Positions 44,156 to 52,578 of a stretch of DNA of 64,000 nt are shown in pieces. The notes under the pieces were generated by a model. It had not been told where the DNA came from and made no database searches. It saw nothing but the letters and a program-made list of their open reading frames with translations. Source of the stretch: Halomonas sp. ML-15 (GTDB lineage Bacteria > Pseudomonadota > Gammaproteobacteria > Pseudomonadales > Halomonadaceae). A program made the position numbers and the translations under genes. The stretch is from contig NZ_JACXZT010000019.1 in the NCBI RefSeq assembly GCF_014779595.1, positions 1,726,462-1,790,461 on the forward strand, written 5' to 3'. Numbering within the stretch: position 1 is the stretch's first letter; the number at the start of each line of letters is the position of its first letter.

Positions 44156-45565
44156 TTAGAGCGTGATGCAGTCGCCGTAGGTGGGCACCTCCGCCCGGAT
44201 CCCGCTATCCACCAGTGCCGCCTGAAGCTGCTGCTGGGCACCGGGCTCGCCGTGCACCAGATAAACGCGGGGCGTATTGCGAAAGGCGCCGATCCAGCCG
44301 ATCAGCTCGCGCTGACCCGCATGGGCCGAAAAACCGCCCAGCGTATGGATCCGCGCTTTCACCGTCAGCTCTTCGCCCAGTACCTTGACGCGCTCGGCGC
44401 CGTCGACCAGGGCGCGCCCCAGGGTGCCGGCGGCCTGAAAGCCAACGATCACCACTCTGGTACTGGGCTTGGCAAGGTTGTAGCGGAAGTGGTGAAGTAT
44501 TCTCCCCCCGTTGCACATCCCGGCACCGGCAATGATGATGGCACCGCCATGGATGCGATTGATGGCCATCGACTCTTCCATTGTGCGGGTCAGGCGCAGC
44601 CCCGGCAGGTACTGACTGGGGTCTCCCTGGGCGGCGACGTTGAGCACCTTGAGGTCGTCTCGGTTGAGCGCCGCCTTCTTGCGCGCATAGAGCTCGGTAA
44701 CACGAATCGCCATGGGGCTATCGAGAAAGATCCGCTGCTGCTTGAGGCGCCCCTGATGGTAGAGCGCGCTGAGGTGGTAGAGCACTTCCTGGGTGCGCCC
44801 CACCGCGAAGGCAGGAATCAGTACGTTGCCCCCGGCGGCATGGGCCTCCTCGAGGATCTCGGCAAACTCCTCCAGGGTCTCGCTGAGCGGACGATGGTTG
44901 CGATCGCCATAGGTACTCTCCATCAGTACCACATCGGCATCGCGCAGTTTCTCGGCAGGGTGCATCAACACCGACTCGGAGTTGCCCAGATCACCAGAGA
45001 ACACCAGACGGCGCTGGCGCCCGCCGGCGGGCACCCCGAGTTCGACGATCGCCGAGCCGAGGATATGCCCGGCATCGCGAAACACCAGGCTGGCGTCCCC
45101 TCCCAGTGACACCATCTGCCCATAGTCGTGGGGCACACAAAGCGTCAGGGTACGTTCGACGTCATCGAGTTCGTAGAGCGGCTCGAGCAGCGGTTTGCCG
45201 GCCTTGCGCCGCCACCTGTTGTCCCACTCGATGTCCTTGGCCATCACGAAGGCGGCATCGCGCAGCATGATGTCCAGCAGCTCGGCAGTATCGCTGGCGC
45301 AGTGAATGGGGCCGTTGAAGCCTTCACGCACCAGCTTGGGCAGCAGCCCGGCATGGTCGAGATGGCCGTGGGAGAGCACCACCCCGTCGAGCTCGCTGGC
45401 CAGCTTTCCAAATGGCTCGGTGTTGGCACGATCAGCGTCAGGCCCGCCTTGATGCAAGCCACACTCCAGCAGCCAGCGGTGTTCACGGCCTGCGCCGTAG
45501 TATTCGAGCAGATAGCGCGAGCCGGTGACCTCACCGACTGCACCGAGAAACGTCAGACTGGCCAT
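44156..45565 (-). CDS. MBL-fold / beta-CASP RNase-like protein
   Basis: The 469-residue protein has the MBL motif LSHGHLDHAGLLPKL (about 65-79), GDLGNSESVLM, a beta-CASP domain with VLIPAFAVGRTQEVLY, and the C-terminal RNA-specificity block GAGMCNGGRILHH, VKARIHTLGGFSAHAGQ and VHGEPG. This is the CPSF/RNase J-related family; bacterial members are predicted exo/endoribonucleases. The start at 45565 gives the conserved LTFLGAVGEVTGSRY at the N-terminus; an upstream ATG at 45601 is possible. A half FNR-like motif (ATCAA) lies upstream but is weak. Confidence 0.9.
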   Translation of the reverse strand: MASLTFLGAVGEVTGSRYLLEYYGAGREHRWLLECGLHQGGPDADRANTEPFGKLASELDGVVLSHGHLDHAGLLPKLVREGFNGPIHCASDTAELLDIMLRDAAFVMAKDIEWDNRWRRKAGKPLLEPLYELDDVERTLTLCVPHDYGQMVSLGGDASLVFRDAGHILGSAIVELGVPAGGRQRRLVFSGDLGNSESVLMHPAEKLRDADVVLMESTYGDRNHRPLSETLEEFAEILEEAHAAGGNVLIPAFAVGRTQEVLYHLSALYHQGRLKQQRIFLDSPMAIRVTELYARKKAALNRDDLKVLNVAAQGDPSQYLPGLRLTRTMEESMAINRIHGGAIIIAGAGMCNGGRILHHFRYNLAKPSTRVVIVGFQAAGTLGRALVDGAERVKVLGEELTVKARIHTLGGFSAHAGQRELIGWIGAFRNTPRVYLVHGEPGAQQQLQAALVDSGIRAEVPTYGDCITL

Positions 45566-45653
45566 GGAGACTCTCGCACTGAAGGGTGATACCTCCAGCA
45601 TATGCGAGATCTCGCGGACCGGCGTTGATCTAGTGCAGCCGTTGCGTCAGGCC

Positions 45654-46874
45654 TTACACCTTGCCCTGGTTGTCGAGCTCCACCGCGGCATGCATGCGCT
45701 CGAGCAGGTCGGGGATCGCCGCCTGCACGCGGTTCCAACTGGGAATGAACGGCTTGTCGCGAGGGTTGTCGAGAAACGCCGCGCCGGCCTCCATGATATT
45801 GCTGGCAAACAGCTCCACCGCCTGCTCTTCGCTGTGCCGGTCGAGCTTCAAGCCGTTCATCATGGCATCGTTGTCGTAAGCCTCGATAAGGTCGAGGGCG
45901 ATGCGATAGTAGGTGGCCTTGATGGTGCGGAAACTCTCGGCGCTGATCTGTACGCCGAGGGTGGCGAGCTTGCGATACAGCGCCTTGGCGATATCCAGGC
46001 TCATTCGATTGAGGCCGCCTGAAGGATCCTCCTCCGAGACCGGCTGGTGCTTGTGGTCGTAGATATCGGCGATATCCACCTGACACAGCCGCTTGGTGGA
46101 GTAGTTGCGGTGCACCTCGGAGAGTACGCCAATTTCAAGCCCCCAGTCGCTGGGAATGCGGATTCCGTCAAGCACATCGGCGCGCATCGAGAATTCACCG
46201 GAGAGCGGATAGCGGTAGCTGTCCAGGTAGTCGAGATAGGGCAGCGGGCCATAGATCTTCTTCAGCGCACGGATCAAGGGCGTGACCATCAGGCGCGCCA
46301 CACGGCCATTGAGCTTGCCGTCAGCGATACGCGAGTAGTAGCCCTTGCAGAACTCGTAGTTGAACTGGGGGTGCGCCACCGGATAGATCAGCCGCGCCAG
46401 CAGACTGCGATCATAAGTGACGATGTCGCAGTCGTGCAGCGCTACCGCTTCGGCGCGCCGCGAGGCCTGAATATAGCCCGAGCAGAACCACACGTTGCGG
46501 CCCTTGCCCGGCTCCTGGGGTGAGATATTCTCGGCGGCCAGCTCCTCGTCGAGAGCCCTGAGCCGTGGGCCATCATTCCACAGGATGCGGTGGTGCTGCG
46601 GCAGCCTCGAGAAGAACTCCCGGGCATGCAGGAACTGCTCGCGATCAGCGCGATCCAGGCCGATCACGATCTCCGAGAGATACGGCACCTTGGCCAGCTC
46701 GTCGACGATATGCGACAGCGCCGGCCCCTCGAGCTCGGAGTAGAGTGAGGGCAGGATCAGCCCCATTGGCCGGCGCATCGAGAAACGCACCAGGTCGGCC
46801 TCCAGCGCCTCCACCGGGCGTTGGGTCAGGTTATGAAAATTGGTGATGATACCGTTCTGATAGAAATCGCTCAT
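45654..46874 (-). CDS. gpgS: Glucosyl-3-phosphoglycerate synthase
   Basis: The 406-residue GT81-type glycosyltransferase has GLILPSLYSELEGPALSHIV, VIGLDRADREQF, the nucleotide-binding GKGRNVWFCSGY, and metal-binding HDCDIVTYDRS (about 147-157). GpgS transfers glucose from an NDP-glucose to 3-phosphoglycerate, making glucosyl-3-phosphoglycerate, the precursor of the compatible solute glucosylglycerate. The next gene is its expected phosphatase, with which it overlaps by 4 bases. The two form an operon transcribed leftward from the 47.8 kb spacer. Confidence 0.94.
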   Translation of the reverse strand: MSDFYQNGIITNFHNLTQRPVEALEADLVRFSMRRPMGLILPSLYSELEGPALSHIVDELAKVPYLSEIVIGLDRADREQFLHAREFFSRLPQHHRILWNDGPRLRALDEELAAENISPQEPGKGRNVWFCSGYIQASRRAEAVALHDCDIVTYDRSLLARLIYPVAHPQFNYEFCKGYYSRIADGKLNGRVARLMVTPLIRALKKIYGPLPYLDYLDSYRYPLSGEFSMRADVLDGIRIPSDWGLEIGVLSEVHRNYSTKRLCQVDIADIYDHKHQPVSEEDPSGGLNRMSLDIAKALYRKLATLGVQISAESFRTIKATYYRIALDLIEAYDNDAMMNGLKLDRHSEEQAVELFASNIMEAGAAFLDNPRDKPFIPSWNRVQAAIPDLLERMHAAVELDNQGKV

Positions 46875-47755
46875 CGCTCGCGCTCCTTGCCATTCACGCC
46901 GTCACCGACGGCCTCGGGAATCTCGTCACCCCACCAGTATGCAAGCCCTTCGGCCCAGCCCGCCGGACCGTCAGCCACGGCGCGATAAAGCATCGGATTG
47001 ACGACCTCGACGCGCTGGCCGTGATGGCCGGGAATCAGCACCGCTTGCGCCACCGCTTCGAGCATCGGCACATCGTTAGGCCCATCGCCCAGCCCCAGAG
47101 TAAGCGGCTGGGTACCGCGCAGCGCCGTGAAACGCTCGATCAGCCACCCCACCGAGGCGCCCTTGTGCACCTCGCCCATCACATGCCAGAAACGTCCGCC
47201 GCGAGTCAGGCGCAGGCCATCATCGGCCAGTGCACGGCGAAAGCGTTCGAGGGCCGCGTCGTCGTCCTGCCAGATCAGTGGCTCGCTGCCCTCCCGCACT
47301 CGCGCCTGTCGAGCCGCCGGTTCCGACAAGCCGGTATGCGCGATGATGTCTTCCAGACGCATATCGCCCATCCCCTGAAAGCTCACTCCGAGGCGCTCAC
47401 GAATCACGCCCAATCGGGTGCGGATAAAGCCGATGTCCAGCCCCGGCGTCTTGATCACCAGACCGTGTGGATCGGCAGGGTCGCGATCCAGTCGAGCGTG
47501 CTGCCAGGATGAAGGCAGACCGATCACCGCCCCGTTCTCGGCGATAAACGGGCTCTTGGCCAGCCCCAGATCGAGACGCAGCGAGAGCAGCTCGGCGCGG
47601 GTCTTGCTGGTGACCGGAATCACTGTGACGCCCGCCGCCGCGAGGCGCGCCAACCAGGGCTTGGCCGGCGACCAGTCATAGCTGTCGTGGTCGAGCAGTG
47701 AGCCGTCGAGATCGGTGAAGACCAGGCGTGGCGGGGACACGGGAGCGTGATTCAT
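46871..47755 (-). CDS. HAD IIB phosphatase of the mannosyl/glucosyl-3-phosphoglycerate phosphatase family
   Basis: The 294-residue HAD hydrolase has motif I VFTDLDGSLLDHDSYDW, the Cof/MPGP cap, VTSKTRAEL, and motif IV LGLGDGPNDVPML. It would dephosphorylate glucosyl-3-phosphoglycerate to glucosylglycerate, completing the two-step pathway with GpgS. Family members also accept the mannosyl compound. The start at 47755 follows AGCAGG; an earlier in-frame Met at 47776 is less well placed. Coupled to gpgS by ATGA. Confidence 0.9.
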   Translation of the reverse strand: MNHAPVSPPRLVFTDLDGSLLDHDSYDWSPAKPWLARLAAAGVTVIPVTSKTRAELLSLRLDLGLAKSPFIAENGAVIGLPSSWQHARLDRDPADPHGLVIKTPGLDIGFIRTRLGVIRERLGVSFQGMGDMRLEDIIAHTGLSEPAARQARVREGSEPLIWQDDDAALERFRRALADDGLRLTRGGRFWHVMGEVHKGASVGWLIERFTALRGTQPLTLGLGDGPNDVPMLEAVAQAVLIPGHHGQRVEVVNPMLYRAVADGPAGWAEGLAYWWGDEIPEAVGDGVNGKERER

Positions 47756-48062
47756 ACGGCACCTGCTGGCATGCAAGGGAGTGCGCGCATTCGCGCATTA
47801 TTGGTGACCGTAGCACGCAGCGTGCCAACTTGCGTCATAAGCAGGTCTCATCATGCTCATCGCCCGATGCCACCTTCTGCGTCGGCACCACAACGCCCAC
47901 CATGCACCCATATCGGTCAGCCATAAGCACCACGACGGTGCGGCGCTTCGCTGCTATGGCAAGCGTTGAAAACTTGCCCTGATGGCTCGCGGCGTGGGTA
48001 GCATGCGACACACAAGCATCCGCATCGTGATGCTCGGGCCACTGCCAGAGGACGGTGCTACC
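47756..48062. other. Divergent spacer between the glucosylglycerate operon and the Popeye-like gene
   Basis: This 307-bp stretch contains a near-perfect palindrome GCACGC-A-GCGTGC (47813-47825) and alternating GCGC-rich sequence ending in GCATTATT (47788-47802). It must hold promoters for both directions, but I cannot place them with confidence. A short frame from 47982 runs in phase into the Popeye-like gene and is not needed for it. Confidence 0.4.
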
Positions 48063-48695
48063 ATGACCACCGGTCTATTCTTTTTTGCCAATCTACTGTT
48101 CTGTCTTGCTTATATCGTGCGCGATATGGCCTATCTGCGGGCCATCACCATTCTCGCCGCGCTAAGCACGCTGCCCTACTTCTATTTTCTCGAGACGCCG
48201 CTCTACTCGGCACTTGGCTGGCAGCTCGCCTTTATCGTCATCAATGCCTTCAACCTCACCGTGCTGCTGCTGGCACGACGACCGGTAGCCCTCGACGACG
48301 ACCAGCGCTGGCTTCATCAGCACACCTTCCGCATGCTGTCGCCGCGAGAAATGCTCAAGGTGTTGCGGCCCACCCAGCGTGAATACTGCCCACCAGACGC
48401 GGCACTGATCGAGCAGGACCAGTCCCTCGACCAGCTGATTCTACTGCTCGACGGTGAGGCAGAGGTATACGCCGGCGGTCAGCATCGCGCGACGTTGCGG
48501 CCAGGCGATTTCGCCGGCGAGATGAGTTTCGTCACCGGCAAGCCCGCCAGCGCCAGCGTGGTGACCAAGAGCCCGGTCGACTATCTGGTTTGGCGACGCC
48601 GCGATCTAGAAGCACTCTATCAGCGCGACCCGCGCCTCAAGGACGCCATGCAGGGCGTGCTCGGTGCCGACATGGCCAGAAAGCTGACCCGCTGA
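48063..48695 (+). CDS. Popeye-like membrane protein with cyclic-nucleotide-binding domain
   Basis: The 210-residue protein has three hydrophobic segments (GLFFFANLLFCLAYIV, AITILAALSTLPYFYF, WQLAFIVINAFNLTVLLL) and then a cytoplasmic cNMP-binding fold from about 110 (LILLLDGEAEVYAGGQHRAT, LRPGDFAGEMSFVTGKPASA). The layout matches bacterial Popeye-domain proteins. The phosphate-binding cassette FAGEMSFVTGKPASASV lacks the usual arginine before the alanine pair, so ligand binding is uncertain. The ATG at 48063 has AGAGGA upstream. The next gene is a cNMP phosphodiesterase and an adenylate cyclase lies nearby, which supports a cAMP-sensing role. Confidence 0.85.
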   Translation: MTTGLFFFANLLFCLAYIVRDMAYLRAITILAALSTLPYFYFLETPLYSALGWQLAFIVINAFNLTVLLLARRPVALDDDQRWLHQHTFRMLSPREMLKVLRPTQREYCPPDAALIEQDQSLDQLILLLDGEAEVYAGGQHRATLRPGDFAGEMSFVTGKPASASVVTKSPVDYLVWRRRDLEALYQRDPRLKDAMQGVLGADMARKLTR

Positions 48696-48764
48696 ACGCT
48701 CTCATCATGCCATCGTCCCTTGAATGTGCTTTCCCGATATGATGATGTAACGGAATGCTAAACA

Positions 48765-49526
48765 ATGAAAATACGTGTATTAGGCGCCAGCGGCGGGTTA
48801 GGTGACAGCAGCGCCACAACGGCCATTCTCATTGACCAGACGACTCTGCTGGATGCCGGTACCGGCCTGGCGCACCTGTCCATCGACGAGGCAAGCGCCA
48901 TACAGCATGTGTTCCTCAGCCATGCGCACCTGGACCATGTCGCCGGCCTGCCACTGCTGGTCGACAGCCTCTACGAACGGCTCGTCAGCAACAACAGGGC
49001 GCTGACCGTGCATGCGCTGCCGGCGGTCATCGATGTGCTGCAGCGACACCTGTTCAACCAGCAGCTGTGGCCGGATTTCGGCACTCTGCCCAGCGCGGAG
49101 CAGCCGGTACTGCGTTTCGCACCGCTGACGCTTGGGCAAAGGATCCCCTTAAACGCGGATGGCACGCTGACGATCACGCCCATTGCGGTCAAGCATCGAG
49201 TGCCTGCCTGCGGTTTTCAGGTCGTGTCGCCCGGGACATCTTTCGTGTTCAGCGGCGACACCACCTACGAGCCCAGTGTCGTCGATAGCCTCGACGCCTG
49301 CGGCGCGATCGACATCCTGATGCTGGAGTGTGCCTTCCCAGACCGCCACCTCGCGCTGGCACGCCAGTCGGGGCACATGACTCCGGCGCTGGTGGCGCAG
49401 CTATTGGCGAGCCTGGCACAGCGCCCAGGCCAGCTGTGGATCACACACTTGAAGCCGATATATCGCCAGGACGTCATTGCCGAACTCGGCGCGGTACTGC
49501 AGGAGGATCAATGGCAGTGCCTATGA
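48765..49526 (+). CDS. Class II 3',5'-cyclic-nucleotide phosphodiesterase (MBL fold)
   Basis: The 253-residue protein has the motif FLSHAHLDHVAGLPLLVDSL (about 50-69), VFSGDTTYEP and THLKP, the pattern of PDEase II (CpdB/yeast Pde1-like) in the MBL superfamily. It lacks a signal peptide and should act in the cytoplasm, hydrolysing cAMP and/or cGMP. It follows the Popeye-like gene by 69 bp and precedes the Slam-like gene by 18 bp on the same strand. The family also includes other MBL hydrolases (arylsulfatase-like), so the activity should be treated as probable. Confidence 0.82.
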   Translation: MKIRVLGASGGLGDSSATTAILIDQTTLLDAGTGLAHLSIDEASAIQHVFLSHAHLDHVAGLPLLVDSLYERLVSNNRALTVHALPAVIDVLQRHLFNQQLWPDFGTLPSAEQPVLRFAPLTLGQRIPLNADGTLTITPIAVKHRVPACGFQVVSPGTSFVFSGDTTYEPSVVDSLDACGAIDILMLECAFPDRHLALARQSGHMTPALVAQLLASLAQRPGQLWITHLKPIYRQDVIAELGAVLQEDQWQCL

Positions 49527-49544
49527 ACTCACCACAACAACGAC

Positions 49545-50959
49545 ATGCCTATGCCATTTCAACCTTTCCCTGTCTTTCGCCCTCCCCCCAGCGTCCTGCT
49601 GCCGCTTGCTTCCCTGGTCGCTAGCCTTGGGGGGCCAGCGGCGATGGCGTACCAAGCGCCACTGACCGAGGCGCGACAACAGCTCGAAGCCGATGCCCCA
49701 GATGCGGCCTATGAGCAGCTGAGTCAGCTCGATCACCAGCATGCCGGCACCCCCGAGTTCGACTACTGGCTGGGGGTCGCGGCGCTGCGTGCCGGCCATC
49801 CCAGCGAGGCGCTGCTGGCGCTGGAACGGGTAATTCGCGCCGAGCCACAGCACGCCGCGGCACGCATGGAGCGAGCGGGTGCCTACCTGCGGCTCGGCCA
49901 GATCGATGCCGCCGAGCGTGAGCTGGAGATACTCGGGACCCTCGACCCGCCCGCTCGGGCTCGTCAGGCCATGCGGCGCTATCAGCACGCCATCGACGAA
50001 CAACGGCAGCGCGACTCGGGCCCCCGACACCAGGCACGGCTGATGATCGAGACCGGCTACGACAGCAATGCCCAGCGCTTTCCCAGCCGCTTCCTGATCG
50101 ATCCCAACCAGTTGATTCCGGAGGCACTACGGCCGCTGGTCGATGAAGCCGACAGCATCGAGCTGGTGCAACGGTCAAGCCACTTCCAGCGCCTCGCCGG
50201 CCACTACCGCGGCAGCCAGCCACTGAGCGACGACAGCGTCTGCTGTTCGAGGTAGGAGCGCAGAGCCGTTATTACCAGCGCGAGGAGGTCCAGCCCTACA
50301 ATCTTTCGGTGTTCCAGGGTCGCCTGGGCTGGGGGTACGACCTCGACGCCGAGCGCCAATTGACGCTGTCGCTGGACACCCTGCGGGCCTGGCAGGATAC
50401 CGACTTCAGTAGGCTACTGACCCGCTGGGGGGTGGTCGGCGAGTATCAGCATCCGCTGGGCGAAGATAGTCGGCTTCGCTGGCACGGCCACTGGTACGAC
50501 AACCGCTTCGAGCAGAATGCCTTGAACGACCACCACAGCGGCGGGCTCGGGATCGAGCTGCGGGTCCCCCAGGATGGCTGGGCACTGCGCGTCAGCGGTC
50601 TCGCCGAACGCGAGTGGGCCAGCAGCCATGCCGATCAGCGCCAGCGAGACGGCGGTGATCTCGACCACCTTCGGCTCGGGGTGGGCATCGACATCCCCGT
50701 CGGGCTCCGTCAGCAGTGGCGCCTCGACCTCGACCATCGCTGGCGCCGCTACCAGGACGATGGCTTCGCACTCTACAACGACTTCACGCCTGCCTCGCGG
50801 CACGACCGCAGCTGGGAAGCCAGCGTCGCCTGGTATCTGCAGCTCGACCGCGACTGGCTGCTGCACGCCGCGGCGGACTACGAGCGGCGCTACTCGAGCA
50901 TCGATTTCTTCGATAGCCACCGACTACAGGCTCGTCTGGGTCTCAGCTACCTGTTCTGA
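49545..50959 (+). pseudogene. TPR + Slam-like outer-membrane beta-barrel protein, split by a one-base frameshift
   Basis: Two frames form one protein. The first (49545-50255) has a signal sequence (VLLPLASLVASLGGPAAMA), TPR-like helices, and the start of a barrel (ARLMIETGYDSNAQRFPSR). The second continues from about 50222 (LLFEVGAQSRYYQREEV) to the terminal LSYLF, an outer-membrane barrel end. The reading frame changes at about 50237: one C after AGC at 50235-50237 would restore DDSRLLFE. The whole resembles surface-lipoprotein-assembly-modulator (Slam/DUF560) proteins, which export surface proteins. Either the gene is broken or the base is missing by sequencing error. The start is also uncertain: the best ribosome site, AGGAGG at 49501, precedes a different frame. 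Confidence 0.75.
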
Positions 50960-50996
50960 CGTCACGACCCGACAGCCGTCTTCAAGGTGATACATC

Positions 50997-52577
50997 ATGG
51001 ACCACACTCCTCGCTCGCTAGCCTTGCCCCTCGCCTCAGGCCTCGGCGGCGCACTGTTGATTGCGCTTTTCAGCCCGCCGGCGCTAGCCGAGACCCCTGC
51101 CGGGCAGTTGATGTTCGTGCATGGCGATGCCCAGATCACCCGCGACAATGAGCGCCTGAGCGCCAGCCGCGGCGACGATCTCTTCCCCGGCGACAGCATC
51201 GAGACAGGCCCTGCCGCCAGCGTGCAGATTCGCTACCAGGACGGCGGCACCCAGGCCATCAAGCCCGACAGCCAGTTCACCCTCACCGAGTACCAGCAAG
51301 ACGACGAAGAGGGAGAGGGCGAACAGCGCACCGAGTTGGCCCGTGGCGCCATGCGCGTCATTACCGGCGCGATCGGCCAGGCCAGTCCCGAGAATGTCAA
51401 CCACGACACCCCGGTGGCGACCCTCGGTATCCGCGGCACCAGCCTGGCGGCGCTGCATATCCCCGAACAGGGCTATGCTCCGCTGCCCGGCGCAGAGCCC
51501 GGCACCTATCTCAAGGTCGAAAGTGGGCTGGTGGCGATCATCACCGATGCCGGCACCCGCCTGGCACGCCCCGGCGACGTCTTCTTCACCGCCGCCCCCG
51601 ACCAGGCCCCGCAGATGCGCCCGGAGGCCAGCGCGCTGTTCAGCCAGATCGGTAATATCGTGCCGGGCGGTCCCGAAGACGCTGCGAGCACGCCCCTGCT
51701 GGATACCGTCGCCTTCAACTGGCTCAGCAACGCAGGGGCAATCCACGATGATCTGTACCGACAGCTTGACGCCGCGGTGACAGAGGACCGACCAACACCA
51801 GCAACACCCGAGCACGACGACCTCGACGAGCCTGACGAGCCCGAACCAGAGCCAGAGCCCGAGCCAGAACCAGAACCAGAGCCAGAACCCGAGCCGGAGC
51901 CGGAGCCGGAGCCGGAGCCAGAACCCGAGCCCGAGCCGGACTGGATCGACCATGATCCACGCGACAGCGACACGCTGCTCAGCGCAAGCGATAGTGCCGG
52001 TCGCCTGGGAGATCTCTACGAGCAGAATGTTGCCCCCGAAGGGCTGGGCAGCTACGCGCTGGACGAGGGCGAGATCACCTGGGGCTACTGGAACGCTGGC
52101 ACTCCGCTCCCCGACGACGATATGCCGCTGGCCGAATCGCTGGCCTTCGTCAGCGCCAGCCCGGAAACTCCGATCAGCGATACCCTGCCCGACAGCCTGC
52201 AGGAAGGGTTTGGGGTGGAGTTCGAAGCCATCAACTTTGCCTGGCGGGACGGTACGGCCTTGGTCGACCTCGCCGGCGAGCAGGAGCCCATCCGTATCGA
52301 ATCGGGTGGAATACAACTGCAATCACTATTTGGAAATCAGATGATTGATGTATTCCTGAGTCTGGAAGATGGCATGGGAACGCTGGAAGGAGGATCTGAA
52401 ACCAGCGATGGCTTTAGTTTGAATGATATACCGCTCACAGGCACCGGAGAGTTCGACGGCGGCAGCCTTACCGGCCGCTATGCCGGGGAGGAGGCCGAGG
52501 CCATCATGGCGATTATCGAGGCCTGGAACGAGGACGCTATCTTCAGTGGCGGCGGCGTCTTCGAGCGTGGCAACTGA
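50997..52577 (+). CDS. Secreted FecR-domain protein with Glu-Pro linker and TbpB-like C-terminal domain
   Basis: The 526-residue protein has a signal peptide cleaved after ALA (residue 31; no lipobox), a FecR-like domain (about 35-165; GDDLFPGDSIETGPAASVQI, TPVATLGIRGTSLAALHI), and a 34-residue (Glu-Pro)17 linker (residues 281-314). The C-terminal domain of about 180 residues contains ITWGYWNAGTP and ends GGGVFERGN. The end pattern (G-F-x-G-x-x-x-G-x-x-G...G-x-F) resembles the small beta-barrels of TbpB/factor-H-binding-type surface proteins, which are Slam clients. It is immediately downstream of the Slam-like gene (37 bp), so it may be its cargo. The C-terminal relationship is my inference. 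Confidence 0.8.
   Translation: MDHTPRSLALPLASGLGGALLIALFSPPALAETPAGQLMFVHGDAQITRDNERLSASRGDDLFPGDSIETGPAASVQIRYQDGGTQAIKPDSQFTLTEYQQDDEEGEGEQRTELARGAMRVITGAIGQASPENVNHDTPVATLGIRGTSLAALHIPEQGYAPLPGAEPGTYLKVESGLVAIITDAGTRLARPGDVFFTAAPDQAPQMRPEASALFSQIGNIVPGGPEDAASTPLLDTVAFNWLSNAGAIHDDLYRQLDAAVTEDRPTPATPEHDDLDEPDEPEPEPEPEPEPEPEPEPEPEPEPEPEPEPEPEPDWIDHDPRDSDTLLSASDSAGRLGDLYEQNVAPEGLGSYALDEGEITWGYWNAGTPLPDDDMPLAESLAFVSASPETPISDTLPDSLQEGFGVEFEAINFAWRDGTALVDLAGEQEPIRIESGGIQLQSLFGNQMIDVFLSLEDGMGTLEGGSETSDGFSLNDIPLTGTGEFDGGSLTGRYAGEEAEAIMAIIEAWNEDAIFSGGGVFERGN
51837..51938 (+). repeat. Hexanucleotide repeat coding for (Glu-Pro)17
   Basis: Seventeen GAR-CCN units in tandem, with mixed codons (GAG/GAA; CCA/CCC/CCG) but four consecutive GAGCCG at 51891-51914. 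The unit is a multiple of three, so length changes would keep frame. Two earlier Asp-Glu-Pro units precede it. Confidence 0.95.
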
Positions 52578-52578
52578 G

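Noticed and set aside
45624-45640. Possible FNR box upstream of the beta-CASP RNase
   Set aside because: Only one half (ATCAA) matches; the other half diverges too far.
49511-49624. 37-codon frame with a strong AGGAGG site before the Slam-like gene
   Set aside because: The AGGAGG is also the coding end of the phosphodiesterase gene; the short product has no features, though it could lead ribosomes to the next gene.
51506-51973. Minus-strand frame rich in Gly-Ser repeats
   Set aside because: It is the reverse complement of the Glu-Pro hexanucleotide repeat of the FecR gene.
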